Origin: Deltaproteobacteria bacterium
Lineage (GTDB): Bacteria; Desulfobacterota; DSM-4660; Desulfatiglandales; Desulfatiglandaceae
Direction: 5' to 3'
Assembly (NCBI GenBank): GCA_019307815.1
Contig: JAFDIV010000003.1
Location: 70,353 to 134,352 of the forward strand
DNA length: 64,000 nucleotides
Part shown: in pieces, positions 53,075 through 61,758 of the stretch
How positions within the stretch are numbered: the stretch's first letter is position 1
Layout of the letters: each line of letters opens with the position of its first letter
Made by a program: the position numbers and the translations under genes
The notes under the pieces: model-generated
Database searches by the model: none
Seen by the model: only the letters and a program-made list of their open reading frames with translations
Told to the model about the DNA's origin: nothing

Positions 53075-54844
53075 ATGGGAGAAAGATTTGATCCGATCAC
53101 CCTTGAAATCCTATGGCGGAGATTGATATCCATCGTGGACGAGGCTGACAGTGCTGTGTCCCGAACGGCCTTTTCCAGCCTTCTTCGTGATGCCCACGAT
53201 TACACTTGTATGTTCACTGACCGCAAAGGAAGAGAGCTGGCCCAAGGCACGTTTGCCACACCCGGGCAGTCAGGGGCCATGGCCCTGGGCATAAAGACAT
53301 TGGTCAACAAGCTGCCTCCTGATACCTATAAACCCGGAGACATATTTATCACTAATGATCCTTGGGCACTGGCAGGCCACCTGAACGATGTCTGTGTCAT
53401 CAGTCCCATTTTTTATAAGGATAGATTAACTGCCTTTACCGCCTGCGTGTTTCATCATTCAGACATAGGTGGAAGGGTATCGTCTGATAACCACGACGTC
53501 TTTGAAGATGGTCTCTTCATCCCTCTGGTCAAACTCTACGATGGCGGCAAACTGAATTCAGCGGTTTTGGAGATGATCCGATGGAACGTGAGAACTCCTG
53601 ATGAGGTGGTTGGAGATATCCGCTCGCAAATCGCAGCCAATCATGTGTGTGCGGAAAAGATCTGCCAGATGCTGGAAGAAAACGACCTTGACAGCCTCGA
53701 CGACCTAGCCGACGAAATCATCGAGAGGACAGAGAGGAGCATGAGGGAGGCGATTGAAAAGATCCCGGATGGTATATATCGGGCCGAGGGTATAGTTGAG
53801 CAAATGCCTGCCCGCAGTTCGGGCGGGGAAGGTAAGGAGGACGTGGTTATAAAAGTTGCTGTTGAGGTGAAAGGATCTGACATTGTTGTTGATCTGGCAG
53901 GTAGCTCACCTCAGGTGGATTGGGGCGGCAATGTGGTCTACAATTTTACCTATGCCTATGTGTTTATGGCCCTTAAGAGTATGTTTGATCCGGACATCCC
54001 CAATAACGACGGATGCACAAGGCCCATCAAGATGAAGGCGCCTGAGGGCAGTGTTGTGAACTGCAAGTTTCCTGCTGCAGTGGCAGCCCGGATGCAAATA
54101 GGCCATTTTGTCACAGAAATCATTTATCGCGCCCTTGCTAATGCACTTCCTGACCGTGTGATTGCAGGAAGCGGTGGCACACCGGCTACCATGAACGTGT
54201 TCTATGGTAAGCGGAACAATGGTGATCCGTGGCATTCAGTAATCATCAGGGGAGGCGGCATGGGAGCCAGCGCCAAGAGTGACGGCAATTACGTGTATAT
54301 CTTTCCAGCAAATGGGGCCAATACACCGGTGGAGATCTTTGAAAGCGATACCCCCCTAATCGTTGAGAAAAGAGAGCTTCTTCCTGATTCTGGAGGTCCG
54401 GGCAGAATGAAGGGAGGTCTTGGTAGGAGAGTAGTTTTTCGTGTGCCCGATGACGAATACGCACCCATTCCGCCTGTGAACTTAGGTATTCAGTCGGGAA
54501 GGTTCAGGTATCCGCCTGAGGGGCTTTTTGGAGGGAAATCCGGGGCAAAGGCCCAGTTTCTGGTAAATGGCAAACCTGGCAATCCTTATGGCCTTACTCA
54601 ATTGCAGCCAGGGGATGTGGTCATTATGGACGCAGCAGGCGGGGGCGGATATGGTGATCCACTGGAAAGAGATCCAGATATGGTGAAAGAGGATGTGCTT
54701 CAAGGCTATGTCACCATGGAGAAGGCCCGATCCGAATATGGTGTCGTGATTGATGAGAAGACCATGAGGATAGATGAAGTGGCGACCAAGCAGCTCCGGG
54801 AAGAGATGAAGAGCAGCTCTTCATCAATGCCAAATTCCAAATGA
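53075..54844 (+). CDS. hyuB: Hydantoinase/oxoprolinase subunit B (HyuB family)
   Basis: Partner subunit of 589 residues, encoded two bases after hyuA. FDPITLEILWRRL, RELAQGTFATPGQSG, FITNDPWALAGHLNDV, FHHSDIGGR and DAAGGGGYGDPLERDP are typical. The last codons and the stop lie inside a CAAATTCCAAATGACAAATG repeat (54828-54860), so the C-terminus SMPNSK is repeat-encoded. Confidence 0.93.
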   Translation: MGERFDPITLEILWRRLISIVDEADSAVSRTAFSSLLRDAHDYTCMFTDRKGRELAQGTFATPGQSGAMALGIKTLVNKLPPDTYKPGDIFITNDPWALAGHLNDVCVISPIFYKDRLTAFTACVFHHSDIGGRVSSDNHDVFEDGLFIPLVKLYDGGKLNSAVLEMIRWNVRTPDEVVGDIRSQIAANHVCAEKICQMLEENDLDSLDDLADEIIERTERSMREAIEKIPDGIYRAEGIVEQMPARSSGGEGKEDVVIKVAVEVKGSDIVVDLAGSSPQVDWGGNVVYNFTYAYVFMALKSMFDPDIPNNDGCTRPIKMKAPEGSVVNCKFPAAVAARMQIGHFVTEIIYRALANALPDRVIAGSGGTPATMNVFYGKRNNGDPWHSVIIRGGGMGASAKSDGNYVYIFPANGANTPVEIFESDTPLIVEKRELLPDSGGPGRMKGGLGRRVVFRVPDDEYAPIPPVNLGIQSGRFRYPPEGLFGGKSGAKAQFLVNGKPGNPYGLTQLQPGDVVIMDAAGGGGYGDPLERDPDMVKEDVLQGYVTMEKARSEYGVVIDEKTMRIDEVATKQLREEMKSSSSSMPNSK

Positions 54845-54925
54845 CAAATGCCAAATTGCCCTGCCAATAAGGCGCGGCGGAGAGCTACATATGGTTTGAC
54901 ATTTGGGTTTTGACATTTGTCATTT
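54828..54925. repeat. Inverted pair of CAAAT-type repeats between convergent genes
   Basis: AAATGACAAATG (54839-54850) and CATTTGTCATTT (54914-54925) are perfect 12-base inverted arms about 63 bases apart, inside longer CAAATTCCAAATGACAAATG-like runs (54828-54860 and 54896-54925). The structure lies between convergent hyuB and the YqeB-like gene and could stop transcription from both sides. The same word is at 7524-7549. Confidence 0.6.
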
Positions 54926-54971
54926 CTGTTTCCCGACGTGTGGAGCAGGCTTTTCTATTAATACGACCATA

Positions 54972-55787
54972 CTAGTTTGCATATGTTCTCAAGATGCCCT
55001 CCAGCACTCCTCCGGCTATGGCAAGGGATTTCTCCGAGATGGTAAAACAGTGGTCCACCACGCCCCGAGGGTCAATGTCCCCTATCTTGAGCCCTTGGGG
55101 CACCGTGATTCCGGGGTGAATAAGCCCCCTGATTGCACCTGCAATTGAGGCCTTTACCTCAACGCCAGCAACGTATCCCACCAACTCACCTTTTTTTACC
55201 GTGTCTCCGATCTCCTTGGCGCTTTCCCAACGGCCTGCCGCTGGTGCCCTGATTACCCTTTCGGCCCCTATCCCCATGACCTTGCCAGGGATGCCCGAGT
55301 CAGGGGCAGCAGGACCTTCTGTGATCAGCCTCCCAAGGTAGTGCCCCCTCTGGGTTTCCACCACAAAGTGTGCATCCACACCGGCCTGGAAACCGGGACC
55401 CAAGGCAATAACCAGGGGTGCATCACCGATGGATGTGCCGGTATTTCTCTTGGCCATAATGGCATCCACCAACACCTCTGGTTTTATGGTGGATAGGGAA
55501 GCACACTCCGGGTCCACAATGACCGGGATAACACCATCCTTCCATAAGGCGGTCGCCTGATCTGGTGTTTGAACAAGGCGAGCTGTCACTCCTTCCACTT
55601 GGCTGGATCCCTCATAAACGGCCTCACAAAAGGAGACTCGGCGCCTCACCGCAAGGGGCATGGCAACTTCAGTGACAAGTACCTTGAAGCCACAATTGTG
55701 GAGCCGCCATGCCACACCTGAGGCCAGATCTCCGCCGCCTCGGATGAGAACCCGTATATGGGACAGAGTAATATGTTTATTTGTCAT
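54972..55787 (-). CDS. yqeB: YqeB-type protein of selenium-dependent molybdenum hydroxylases (EF2563 family)
   Basis: Protein of 271 residues on the minus strand. N-terminal IRGGGDLASGVAWRLHNCG is a Rossmann-like loop. The middle VGTSIGDAP-like segment reads NTGTSIGDAPLVIALGPGF, and the C-terminal half is biotinyl/lipoyl-like (RAPAAGRWESAKEIGDTVKKGELVGYVAG). Such proteins occur with selenium-dependent xanthine-dehydrogenase-like enzymes and are proposed to help insert the labile selenium or cofactor. This fits the Mo hydroxylase at 23.8-27.6 kb and the Sec formate dehydrogenase in this window. Confidence 0.85.
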   Translation of the reverse strand: MTNKHITLSHIRVLIRGGGDLASGVAWRLHNCGFKVLVTEVAMPLAVRRRVSFCEAVYEGSSQVEGVTARLVQTPDQATALWKDGVIPVIVDPECASLSTIKPEVLVDAIMAKRNTGTSIGDAPLVIALGPGFQAGVDAHFVVETQRGHYLGRLITEGPAAPDSGIPGKVMGIGAERVIRAPAAGRWESAKEIGDTVKKGELVGYVAGVEVKASIAGAIRGLIHPGITVPQGLKIGDIDPRGVVDHCFTISEKSLAIAGGVLEGILRTYAN

Positions 55788-55945
55788 GATTAAATCCTTT
55801 TATGAGCTAAGGTTTTCTTGATACCACCATACTCCAGTGAAGCGGAAGTATCAAGTTACTATTCATCTCATAGGTATCCAAAACAGATTCAAGTCGTTAT
55901 TTTAATGATCAAGGTGTGGGGAATGGTGGGCGGAGAGAGGCACAG

Positions 55946-55965
55946 GTTAAAGGCCAAAGGATAAG
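55946..55965. repeat. AAAGGCCAAAGG repeat word
   Basis: The short run gttaaaggccaaaggataag lies in the 342-base gap 55788-56129 upstream of the leader peptide. No gene is seen in the rest of that gap apart from the promoter below. Confidence 0.5.
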
Positions 55966-56054
55966 CCATTACCCATTGGGGCCAATCCTGAATATAGCAT
56001 TGGTGTTTGGGCGATGGGGGCTGGGGGTTATTTTTTCGCGCAGAAGAAAAAAAC

Positions 56055-56084
56055 TTGACAAATCCATTTCATTGTATTTAGCAT
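56055..56084 (+). promoter_or_regulatory. Candidate promoter of the branched-chain amino acid operon
   Basis: TTGACA (56055-56060), an 18-base spacer and TAGCAT (56079-56084). A start near 56092 would give a transcript beginning about 40 bases before the leader peptide. Confidence 0.6.
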
Positions 56085-56129
56085 ATAGCCGATTACTATA
56101 GCGAAGATGTTGTAAGGATTATTAAAGAC

Positions 56130-56249
56130 ATGCCGAAAGCTATTGCAAACAGCATTATCGTCATTATCAGCGCAACAGGGATAATTATATCCCTGTTGCT
56201 TGTCGTCTTGCTTGGGAGGCTTAAACGCCCGGGCCTGATAATGACGTAA
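56130..56249 (+). CDS. Ile/Leu/Val-rich leader peptide of a branched-chain amino acid attenuator
   Basis: A 39-residue frame, too short to stand out in ORF lists. It starts MPKAIANS and then runs through clustered control codons: IIVII, III, LLLVV and LL, with 10 Ile, 7 Leu and 3 Val overall. TAAGGA lies about 11 bases before the ATG and an in-frame TAG at 56079 closes the frame upstream. Stalling at Ile/Val codons around 56154-56168 or Leu/Val codons around 56193-56213 would leave the distal segment (56231-56246) free. A hydrophobic core plus GRLKR also makes a small membrane peptide conceivable. The position 100 bases before cimA and the alternative RNA pairings favour the leader role. Confidence 0.85.
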   Translation: MPKAIANSIIVIISATGIIISLLLVVLLGRLKRPGLIMT

Positions 56250-56315
56250 CTTTCGGCAGCTCACTAGGTTCAAAAAAATCCGTTATCAGGCCCAGCCTGG
56301 TAACGGATTTTTTTT
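56159..56315 (+). promoter_or_regulatory. Attenuator: alternative 1:2, 2:3 and 3:4 pairings with rho-independent terminator
   Basis: Segment 1, CGTCATTATCAG (56159-56170, on the Ile/Val codons), is perfectly complementary to segment 2, CTGATAATGACG (56235-56246). Segment 2 (GGGCCTGATA, 56231-56240) also pairs with segment 3 (TATCAGGCCC, 56284-56293). Segment 3 is the 5' arm of the terminator: AATCCGTTATCAGGC (56277-56291) with GCCTGGTAACGGATT (56295-56309), one wobble, loop CCA, then a run of T to 56315. A 12-bp hairpin lies inside the leader (56172-56183 with 56188-56199). TGCCGAAAG (56131-56139) also pairs with CTTTCGGCA (56250-56258). Confidence 0.85.
56277..56315 (+). terminator. Rho-independent terminator (segment 3:4) upstream of cimA
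   Basis: A 15-bp stem (one T-G pair) with a 3-base loop CCA, followed by eight T (56308-56315). It ends 34 bases before the cimA ATG, so it must be bypassed for operon expression. Confidence 0.9.
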
Positions 56316-56349
56316 GGCATGAAACAGACTGACTGGGAGAGAATAAAAA

Positions 56350-57924
56350 ATGGCAAGGGAAATCCTTCTTTATGATACGACACTTCGGGACGGGACCCAA
56401 GGGGAGCAGGTAAGCCTTTCGGCAGAGGACAAGATTCGTATTGCTACTAAGTTGGATTCCTTTGGAATACACTATATCGAAGGGGGTTGGCCGGGGTCCA
56501 ATCCAAAGGATGCCCGCTTTTTTGAGATGGCCAAAAAGCTGAACTTTCATGCCAGCAAAATCACTGCCTTTGGCAGCACGCGGCGGCCAGATCTGTCTGT
56601 TGAAAAAGATGCCAATATCCATGCCCTTTTGAAAACAGAAACCCAGGTGGTGACGGTTTTTGGTAAAAGCTGGGATCTTCATGCCTCCCGCATCCTTGGG
56701 GTCACCTTGCAAGAAAATTGCAGGATGATTGAAGAAACTGTGGCCTATCTCAAGCGACAAGGACGGGAGGTCATCTATGATGCAGAGCACTTTTTCGATG
56801 GGTACAAACAAAACTCCTCCTACGCCATGGAAACTATCAAGGCGGCACAAGAAGGTGGTGCTGATATGATCGTGCTCTGTGACACCAATGGTGGCAGTAT
56901 GCCAAAAGAGATAGAACAGATCATGGCCGAGGTCCTTCCTAATCTATCGGTCCCTGTGGGCATTCATACCCATGACGACTGTGGCCTTGCAGTGGCCAAT
57001 TCTTTGTCTGCTGTGGAGGCAGGAGCTACCATGGTCCAGGGTACGGTCAATGGATATGGGGAGCGGTGCGGCAATGCAGATCTTATTGCGCTCATTGGTA
57101 ACCTGCAACTCAAGATGGGCTATACCTGCCTGGAGCCCGGTAAGATAAAACAACTCACAGAACTGTCGCGCTATGTGAGTGAAGTGGCCAATATCCCACC
57201 TCTCAGCCATAGGCCCTTTGTGGGTAAAAGCGCATTTGCCCATAAGGGGGGCGTCCATGTTAGTGCCATTATGAAAGAGCCTGCTGCCTATGAACACATT
57301 GACCCGGCTACTGTGGGCAATAGAAGGAGGGTTTTGGTATCTGATCTTTCTGGCAAGAGCAATATTGAATACAAGACACGGGAGCTTGGAATCAAACTGG
57401 GTGGCAACGGCTATACCAGCGAAAAGATCGTCGAGGAAATCAAACGGCTCGAGGATCAGGGATATCGATTTGAGGCGGCGGAGGGCTCTCTTGAACTACT
57501 TATCAAGAAGGTTACGGGTCAATTTGAAGAACCTTTTCGGTTAGAGTCCTTGAGAGTAAGTATTGAAAAGAATCGTTCAGGGCCCAGCACGTCACAGGCC
57601 ACCATCAAGATTTCCGTGGGAAATGATTATGAAATAACGGCGGCCGAAGGGGATGGGCCTGTAAATGCATTGGACAATGCGCTGCGCAAGGCCCTTACAA
57701 AGTTCTATCCCCAGATTCGGGAGATGGGCCTGGTGGATTTCAAGGTCCGTGTTATTGATGGAAGCGACGGCACTGCTGCCAAAGTAAGGGTGCAGATCGA
57801 ATCGAGAGACTCCAAGGAGATCTGGACTACGGTAGGAGTGTCGGAAAACATTATAGAGGCTAGCTGGCAGGCGCTGGTGGACAGCGTGCAGTATAAACTC
57901 TCAAAGATATTGAATGGGAAATAG
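56350..57924 (+). CDS. cimA: (R)-citramalate synthase
   Basis: Enzyme of 524 residues condensing pyruvate and acetyl-CoA to citramalate, the first step of the threonine-independent isoleucine route. [16 protein letters not shown] is the catalytic start. [21 protein letters not shown] and [12 protein letters not shown] are metal and active-site motifs, and the [15 protein letters not shown] segment separates CimA from LeuA. The C-terminal regulatory domain (about 400-524) allows feedback by isoleucine. GGGAGAGAATAAAAAATG carries the ribosome site. It is the first gene of the attenuated operon cimA-leuA-leuC-leuD-ilvB-ilvN. Confidence 0.94.
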   Translation: MAREILLYDTTLRDGTQGEQVSLSAEDKIRIATKLDSFGIHYIEGGWPGSNPKDARFFEMAKKLNFHASKITAFGSTRRPDLSVEKDANIHALLKTETQVVTVFGKSWDLHASRILGVTLQENCRMIEETVAYLKRQGREVIYDAEHFFDGYKQNSSYAMETIKAAQEGGADMIVLCDTNGGSMPKEIEQIMAEVLPNLSVPVGIHTHDDCGLAVANSLSAVEAGATMVQGTVNGYGERCGNADLIALIGNLQLKMGYTCLEPGKIKQLTELSRYVSEVANIPPLSHRPFVGKSAFAHKGGVHVSAIMKEPAAYEHIDPATVGNRRRVLVSDLSGKSNIEYKTRELGIKLGGNGYTSEKIVEEIKRLEDQGYRFEAAEGSLELLIKKVTGQFEEPFRLESLRVSIEKNRSGPSTSQATIKISVGNDYEITAAEGDGPVNALDNALRKALTKFYPQIREMGLVDFKVRVIDGSDGTAAKVRVQIESRDSKEIWTTVGVSENIIEASWQALVDSVQYKLSKILNGK

Positions 57925-57976
57925 AAAATGAGTTCGACAAATCATCACAGAAAGGGAGAAGGGAGTGAGGTACACG

Positions 57977-58008
57977 CCGCGGGTCCCGGTTTGAGGCAGG
58001 ATCCGCGG
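57977..58008 (+). promoter_or_regulatory. Hairpin in the cimA-leuA gap
   Basis: CCGCGGGTCC (57977-57986) pairs with GGATCCGCGG (57999-58008) with one G-U pair and a 12-base loop. It is followed by a second palindrome CTCCATGGAG (58014-58023). It lies 70 bases before leuA. No T-run follows, so it may be an mRNA processing or local control element. Confidence 0.45.
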
Positions 58009-58079
58009 CCCATGCTCCATGGAGAACCTCTGGGATATTTCTCTTGTTGAACAATATACAGATGAAAGGGAGGTTTTTC

Positions 58080-59624
58080 ATGAGCGAAAAAGTGATTGTC
58101 TTTGATACCACATTGAGGGACGGGGAGCAGTCCCCGGGAGCAAGCATGAATGCGGCCGAAAAGCTGCGTCTGGCAAGGCAACTGGAAAGGCTTGGGGTGG
58201 ATGCGATTGAGGCAGGGTTTCCAGCAGCTTCCCAAGGCGATCTGGAGGCAGTGGCTCTAGTAGCATCAAAGATCCAAAAGGCCGAGGTTACTGCCCTTGC
58301 CAGGTCTTCCAAGGACGACATTGACCTGGCCTGGAAGGCCGTAAAAGAGGCGGCAAAACCCAGGATTCATACCTTCTTGGCCACCTCGGATATCCATATG
58401 CGATATAAACTCAAGATGAGCCGCGAGGATGTAATCCGGAGCTCTGTTGAGGCAGTTCGATATGCAAAGTCCTTTACTGAGAATGTGGAGTTTTCGGCAG
58501 AGGATGGCTCACGCAGCGACCGTGATTTCCTTTGCAAGGTCTTTGAGGCAGTGATTGAGGCTGGAGCCACCACAGTGAACTTGCCTGATACGGTGGGTTA
58601 TGCGCTCCCTGATGAGTTCGCTGAGCTGGTAAGATACGTTATTTCGCACACGCCCAATATCCACAAGGCCGTTTTCAGCGTTCATTGCCATAATGACCTC
58701 GGCCTTGCAACGGCCAACACCCTTTCTGCCCTGAAGGCAGGGGCCAGGCAGGTTGAAGTCACCATAAACGGTATTGGTGAGAGGGCGGGTAATGCCTCTC
58801 TTGAGGAGGTGGTCATGGCCCTCTATACCCGAAAGGATCGTTTAGGGCTGGATACCTCCATTGAGACCAGGGAGATATATTCCACCAGCCGTCTTGTGAG
58901 CATGGTCACAGGGATAATGGTTCAGCCAAACAAGGCCATTGTGGGGGCCAATGCCTTTTCCCATGAAGCGGGGATACATCAGGACGGAGTTTTGAAGAAC
59001 GCCCAGACATACGAAATCATGGCCCCGGATATGGTGGGCATATCCAGCAATACCCTGGTTTTGGGAAAGCATTCCGGAAGACATGCCTTCAAGAAAAAGC
59101 TGGCACAGCTCGGCTATGAGTTTAGCGAGGAAGAGGTGGACCGGCTTTTCGCGAAATTCAAGGAGCTTGCAGACAAACGCAAAGAGATATTGGATGAAGA
59201 CATTGAGGTGCTGGTGGCAGAAGAGGTGTTGCGTGTGCCTGATATCTATGAATTGGAATATCTCAATGTGGTCAGTGGTACGGTGGCTGTGCCCACGGCT
59301 ACTGTAAAGTTGAAGATCAGGGGAAAGGAGGCTCAAAATGCCGGATTCGGCGTAGGACCCATTGATGCCACCTTCAACACCATTGCCAAGATGACGGGAA
59401 GCCGGTCCAAGTTGCTCCGTTTTACGGTTAACGCCATTAGCGGTGGTATGGACGCCCAGGGAGAGGTGACGGTACGGCTCCAGGAAAATGGGCTAGTGGC
59501 CTTGGGAAAAGGCGCAGACCCGGACATCATTACGGCAAGTGCCAAGGCCTATGTGAACGGGTTGAATAGGCTTGAATATCTGAAACGCAACCCGGCCCTT
59601 TCTGCAAAGGATGCGGTGGTTTGA
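58080..59624 (+). CDS. leuA: 2-isopropylmalate synthase
   Basis: LeuA of about 514 residues, condensing 2-oxoisovalerate and acetyl-CoA in leucine synthesis. FDTTLRDGEQSPGASMN opens the barrel. SVHCHNDLGLATANTLSALKAGA and NGIGERAGNASLEEVVMAL are active-site motifs. NAFSHEAGIHQDGVLKN and GKHSGRHAFKKKL are LeuA-specific. The C-terminal regulatory domain ends near SAKDAVV. Start ATG 58080 follows GGGAGG; the upstream in-frame start at 58044 lies before that site. Confidence 0.95.
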   Translation: MSEKVIVFDTTLRDGEQSPGASMNAAEKLRLARQLERLGVDAIEAGFPAASQGDLEAVALVASKIQKAEVTALARSSKDDIDLAWKAVKEAAKPRIHTFLATSDIHMRYKLKMSREDVIRSSVEAVRYAKSFTENVEFSAEDGSRSDRDFLCKVFEAVIEAGATTVNLPDTVGYALPDEFAELVRYVISHTPNIHKAVFSVHCHNDLGLATANTLSALKAGARQVEVTINGIGERAGNASLEEVVMALYTRKDRLGLDTSIETREIYSTSRLVSMVTGIMVQPNKAIVGANAFSHEAGIHQDGVLKNAQTYEIMAPDMVGISSNTLVLGKHSGRHAFKKKLAQLGYEFSEEEVDRLFAKFKELADKRKEILDEDIEVLVAEEVLRVPDIYELEYLNVVSGTVAVPTATVKLKIRGKEAQNAGFGVGPIDATFNTIAKMTGSRSKLLRFTVNAISGGMDAQGEVTVRLQENGLVALGKGADPDIITASAKAYVNGLNRLEYLKRNPALSAKDAVV

Positions 59625-59654
59625 ATTACAGAGGGATCGGTGCATAGAGGGAAG

Positions 59655-60920
59655 ATGATAATGGGAATGACTATCAGTGAGAAGATCTTGGCGGCACATG
59701 CTGAGCAGGACCTTGTCAGGCCTGGGGAATTCGTTGAAGTGAAGGTAGATCTGGCCCTGGCAAATGATATCACGGCCCCCCTTGCGATCCAGGTGTTCCA
59801 TAAGCTGGGGGCGAGCCATGTGTTTGATCCGGAGAGGATTGTGCTTGTCCAGGACCATTTCGTGCCAAACAAGGATATTCCTTCGGCACAGCAGGTAAAG
59901 ACCATGGCCGAGTTTGCCCGTCGCTACAGGATCAGAAACTTTTTCGAGTTGGGTGAGACAGGGATAGAGCATGTTATTGTGCCGGAAAAAGGTCTAGTGA
60001 CCTCTGGTGACTTGGTCATTGGGGCAGACAGCCACACATGTACCTATGGGGCCCTTGGAGCCTTTTCAACAGGAGTTGGCAGCACTGACCTGGGTGTGGT
60101 CATGGCAACAGGCAAGATTTGGCTTAAGGTTCCCCGGTCTATAAAGGTCCTCTTTTCAGGCAAGCTTCCCAAGTGGGTTCAAGGAAAGGACTTAATCTTG
60201 GCCACACTGGGCCGGCTGGGTGTTGCGGGTGCGGTTTACAAGTCCATAGAGTTTGCCGGAGAGGTTATAAAGGGACTTTCCATGGCCCAAAGGTTTACCA
60301 TGGCAAATATGGCAGTGGAGTGTGGTGCCAAGAACGGTATATTCGCCCCTGATGAGGTGGTGAGGGAATATGTCACTGGCCGGGGTCAGCGGGAACCTCG
60401 GTTTTTTCAAAGTGATGATGATGCGGTGTACGACGAGGTGGTGGAGATAGAGGTAAGCCATATGGAACCTCAGGTTGCCATGCCGCATTCCCCGGATAAT
60501 GTGACAGCTCTGTCCCAGTTAAATGGAGTAAGGGTGGATCAGGTGTTCATTGGCTCCTGTACCAACGGCCGATTGGAGGATTTGAGAGTCGCCGCTCGCG
60601 TGCTCAAAGGTCGTCGAGTGGCCAAGGGCACAAGGTTGATCATAATTCCAGGGTCCTCTGATATCTACCTTAATGCCGTGGGGGAGGGCCTAATTCAGGA
60701 TTTTCTAGAGGCAGGGGCTGTTATTGGACCTCCTTGTTGTGGGCCTTGTCTCGGAGGCCATATGGGGGTCTTGGCAAAAGGGGAGACGGCCATTTCCACC
60801 TCAAACAGAAATTTTAAGGGGAGGATGGGACACCCGGAAAGTCAGGTATATCTTAGCAACCCGGCAGTGGCGGCTGCCTCGGCTGTTATGGGAAGGATCG
60901 GCTCGCCGGAGGAGCTATGA
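59655..60920 (+). CDS. leuC: 3-isopropylmalate dehydratase large subunit (LeuC, archaeal/HACN type)
   Basis: 4Fe-4S aconitase-family subunit of about 420 residues. Cluster Cys are in GSCTNGRLEDL and GPPCCGPCLGGHMGV; GADSHTCTYGALGAFSTGVGSTD is the substrate region. The length is that of the small LeuC/homoaconitase branch that pairs with a separate short LeuD. The start is uncertain between ATG 59655 and ATG 59661, both after GAGGGA; GTG 59640 is less likely. In an organism with cimA the same enzyme probably also isomerises citramalate. Confidence 0.92.
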   Translation: MIMGMTISEKILAAHAEQDLVRPGEFVEVKVDLALANDITAPLAIQVFHKLGASHVFDPERIVLVQDHFVPNKDIPSAQQVKTMAEFARRYRIRNFFELGETGIEHVIVPEKGLVTSGDLVIGADSHTCTYGALGAFSTGVGSTDLGVVMATGKIWLKVPRSIKVLFSGKLPKWVQGKDLILATLGRLGVAGAVYKSIEFAGEVIKGLSMAQRFTMANMAVECGAKNGIFAPDEVVREYVTGRGQREPRFFQSDDDAVYDEVVEIEVSHMEPQVAMPHSPDNVTALSQLNGVRVDQVFIGSCTNGRLEDLRVAARVLKGRRVAKGTRLIIIPGSSDIYLNAVGEGLIQDFLEAGAVIGPPCCGPCLGGHMGVLAKGETAISTSNRNFKGRMGHPESQVYLSNPAVAAASAVMGRIGSPEEL

Positions 60921-61266
60921 AAAAGGTCAAAGGCGAAAGGGAAAAGGAGGAAGGCTGTCAAAGATTGTCATTCCCGCGCCCGCCTGCTGCGGGCAGGCAA
61001 GCGGGAATCCAAGAGCCGTAAATACGCAGATGATAACTACTATAGATGCATCAGGGGATATGGATCTGTTTCCTTCAGGAATTACCCATCAGCGCAACGC
61101 CCTTGCCTGGCGGTAGACAGGCGGGTAGGTTGCTGATGGCTAAACGCTGATAGCTTTTTTTCGGTGAACGGTCAGCAAAGAACGATGAACACCGGAGGTT
61201 GACGGCGGATTGCACACTGTGTTGCTTAGAGCAAATTTCAAAAGGCAACTCATCATTGGAGGATAT
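60921..61266. repeat. Repeat-filled gap between leuC and leuD
   Basis: This is 346 bases with no gene. From left to right: an AAAGG run (60919-60956), and a REP-like element with outer arms TTCCCGC (60971-60977) and GCGGGAA (61001-61007) around GCCTGC/GCAGGC. Further right are a GCCTGG...ACAGGCGGG word (61101-61126) and a GCTGATGGCTAAACGCTGATAGC word (61130-61160). GGAGG at 61258 is the leuD ribosome site. Confidence 0.6.
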
Positions 61267-61758
61267 ATGATCATTAAAGGCAGGGTTTGGAAATTTGGCG
61301 ATCACATTGATACGGACCTCATCATCCCGGCCAGGTTCTTGAACACTTCTGATCCGGAACAGTTTGCACGGCACTGCTTTGCTGATGCAAGGCCTGATTT
61401 TGCCTCTCATGTGAAGGAGGGTGACATTATCGTTGCGGGGGTCAATTTTGGGTGTGGCTCATCCCGGGAACACGCCCCTCTGGCATTAAAGGCCGTGGGT
61501 ATCCGAGCAGTCGTGGCCAAAAGCTTTGCGCGGATTTTTTACCGTAACGCCTTTAACATTGGCCTTCCCCTTTTGGAATGCCCTGAAGCCTACGAGCAAC
61601 TGGAGGAGGGCATGCACATTAATTTGGATCTAGTGCGGGGGCTTATTGAATCGGAAGATGGACAGACTCTTACAGTAGAGCCAATCCCCGAGTTCATGAG
61701 AAAGCTGATAGAGGCAGGTGGTCTTTTGCAATACGTAAAAGGAGTGAAAGGCTCATGA
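61267..61758 (+). CDS. leuD: 3-isopropylmalate dehydratase small subunit
   Basis: LeuD of 163 residues, the swivelling domain that completes the LeuC active site. [40 protein letters not shown] and [20 protein letters not shown] are diagnostic. ATG 61267 follows GGAGG by 4 bases and gives a family-like start; the upstream in-frame codon at 61210 lies in repeat-rich DNA. The stop overlaps the ilvB start (ATGA), so the two are translationally coupled. Confidence 0.94.
   Translation: MIIKGRVWKFGDHIDTDLIIPARFLNTSDPEQFARHCFADARPDFASHVKEGDIIVAGVNFGCGSSREHAPLALKAVGIRAVVAKSFARIFYRNAFNIGLPLLECPEAYEQLEEGMHINLDLVRGLIESEDGQTLTVEPIPEFMRKLIEAGGLLQYVKGVKGS

Noticed and set aside
56130-56249. Leader frame as a small membrane protein only
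   Set aside because: A hydrophobic segment and basic tail would fit, but the exact pairing of its codons with the terminator arm and its place before cimA explain it better as a leader peptide. A dual role is not excluded.
57925-58079. T-box riboswitch before leuA, suggested by a GAGTGAGGTACACGCCGCGG stretch
   Set aside because: The similarity to the T-box core is loose, and there is not enough sequence after the cimA stop for a specifier stem. No terminator/antiterminator pair is visible.
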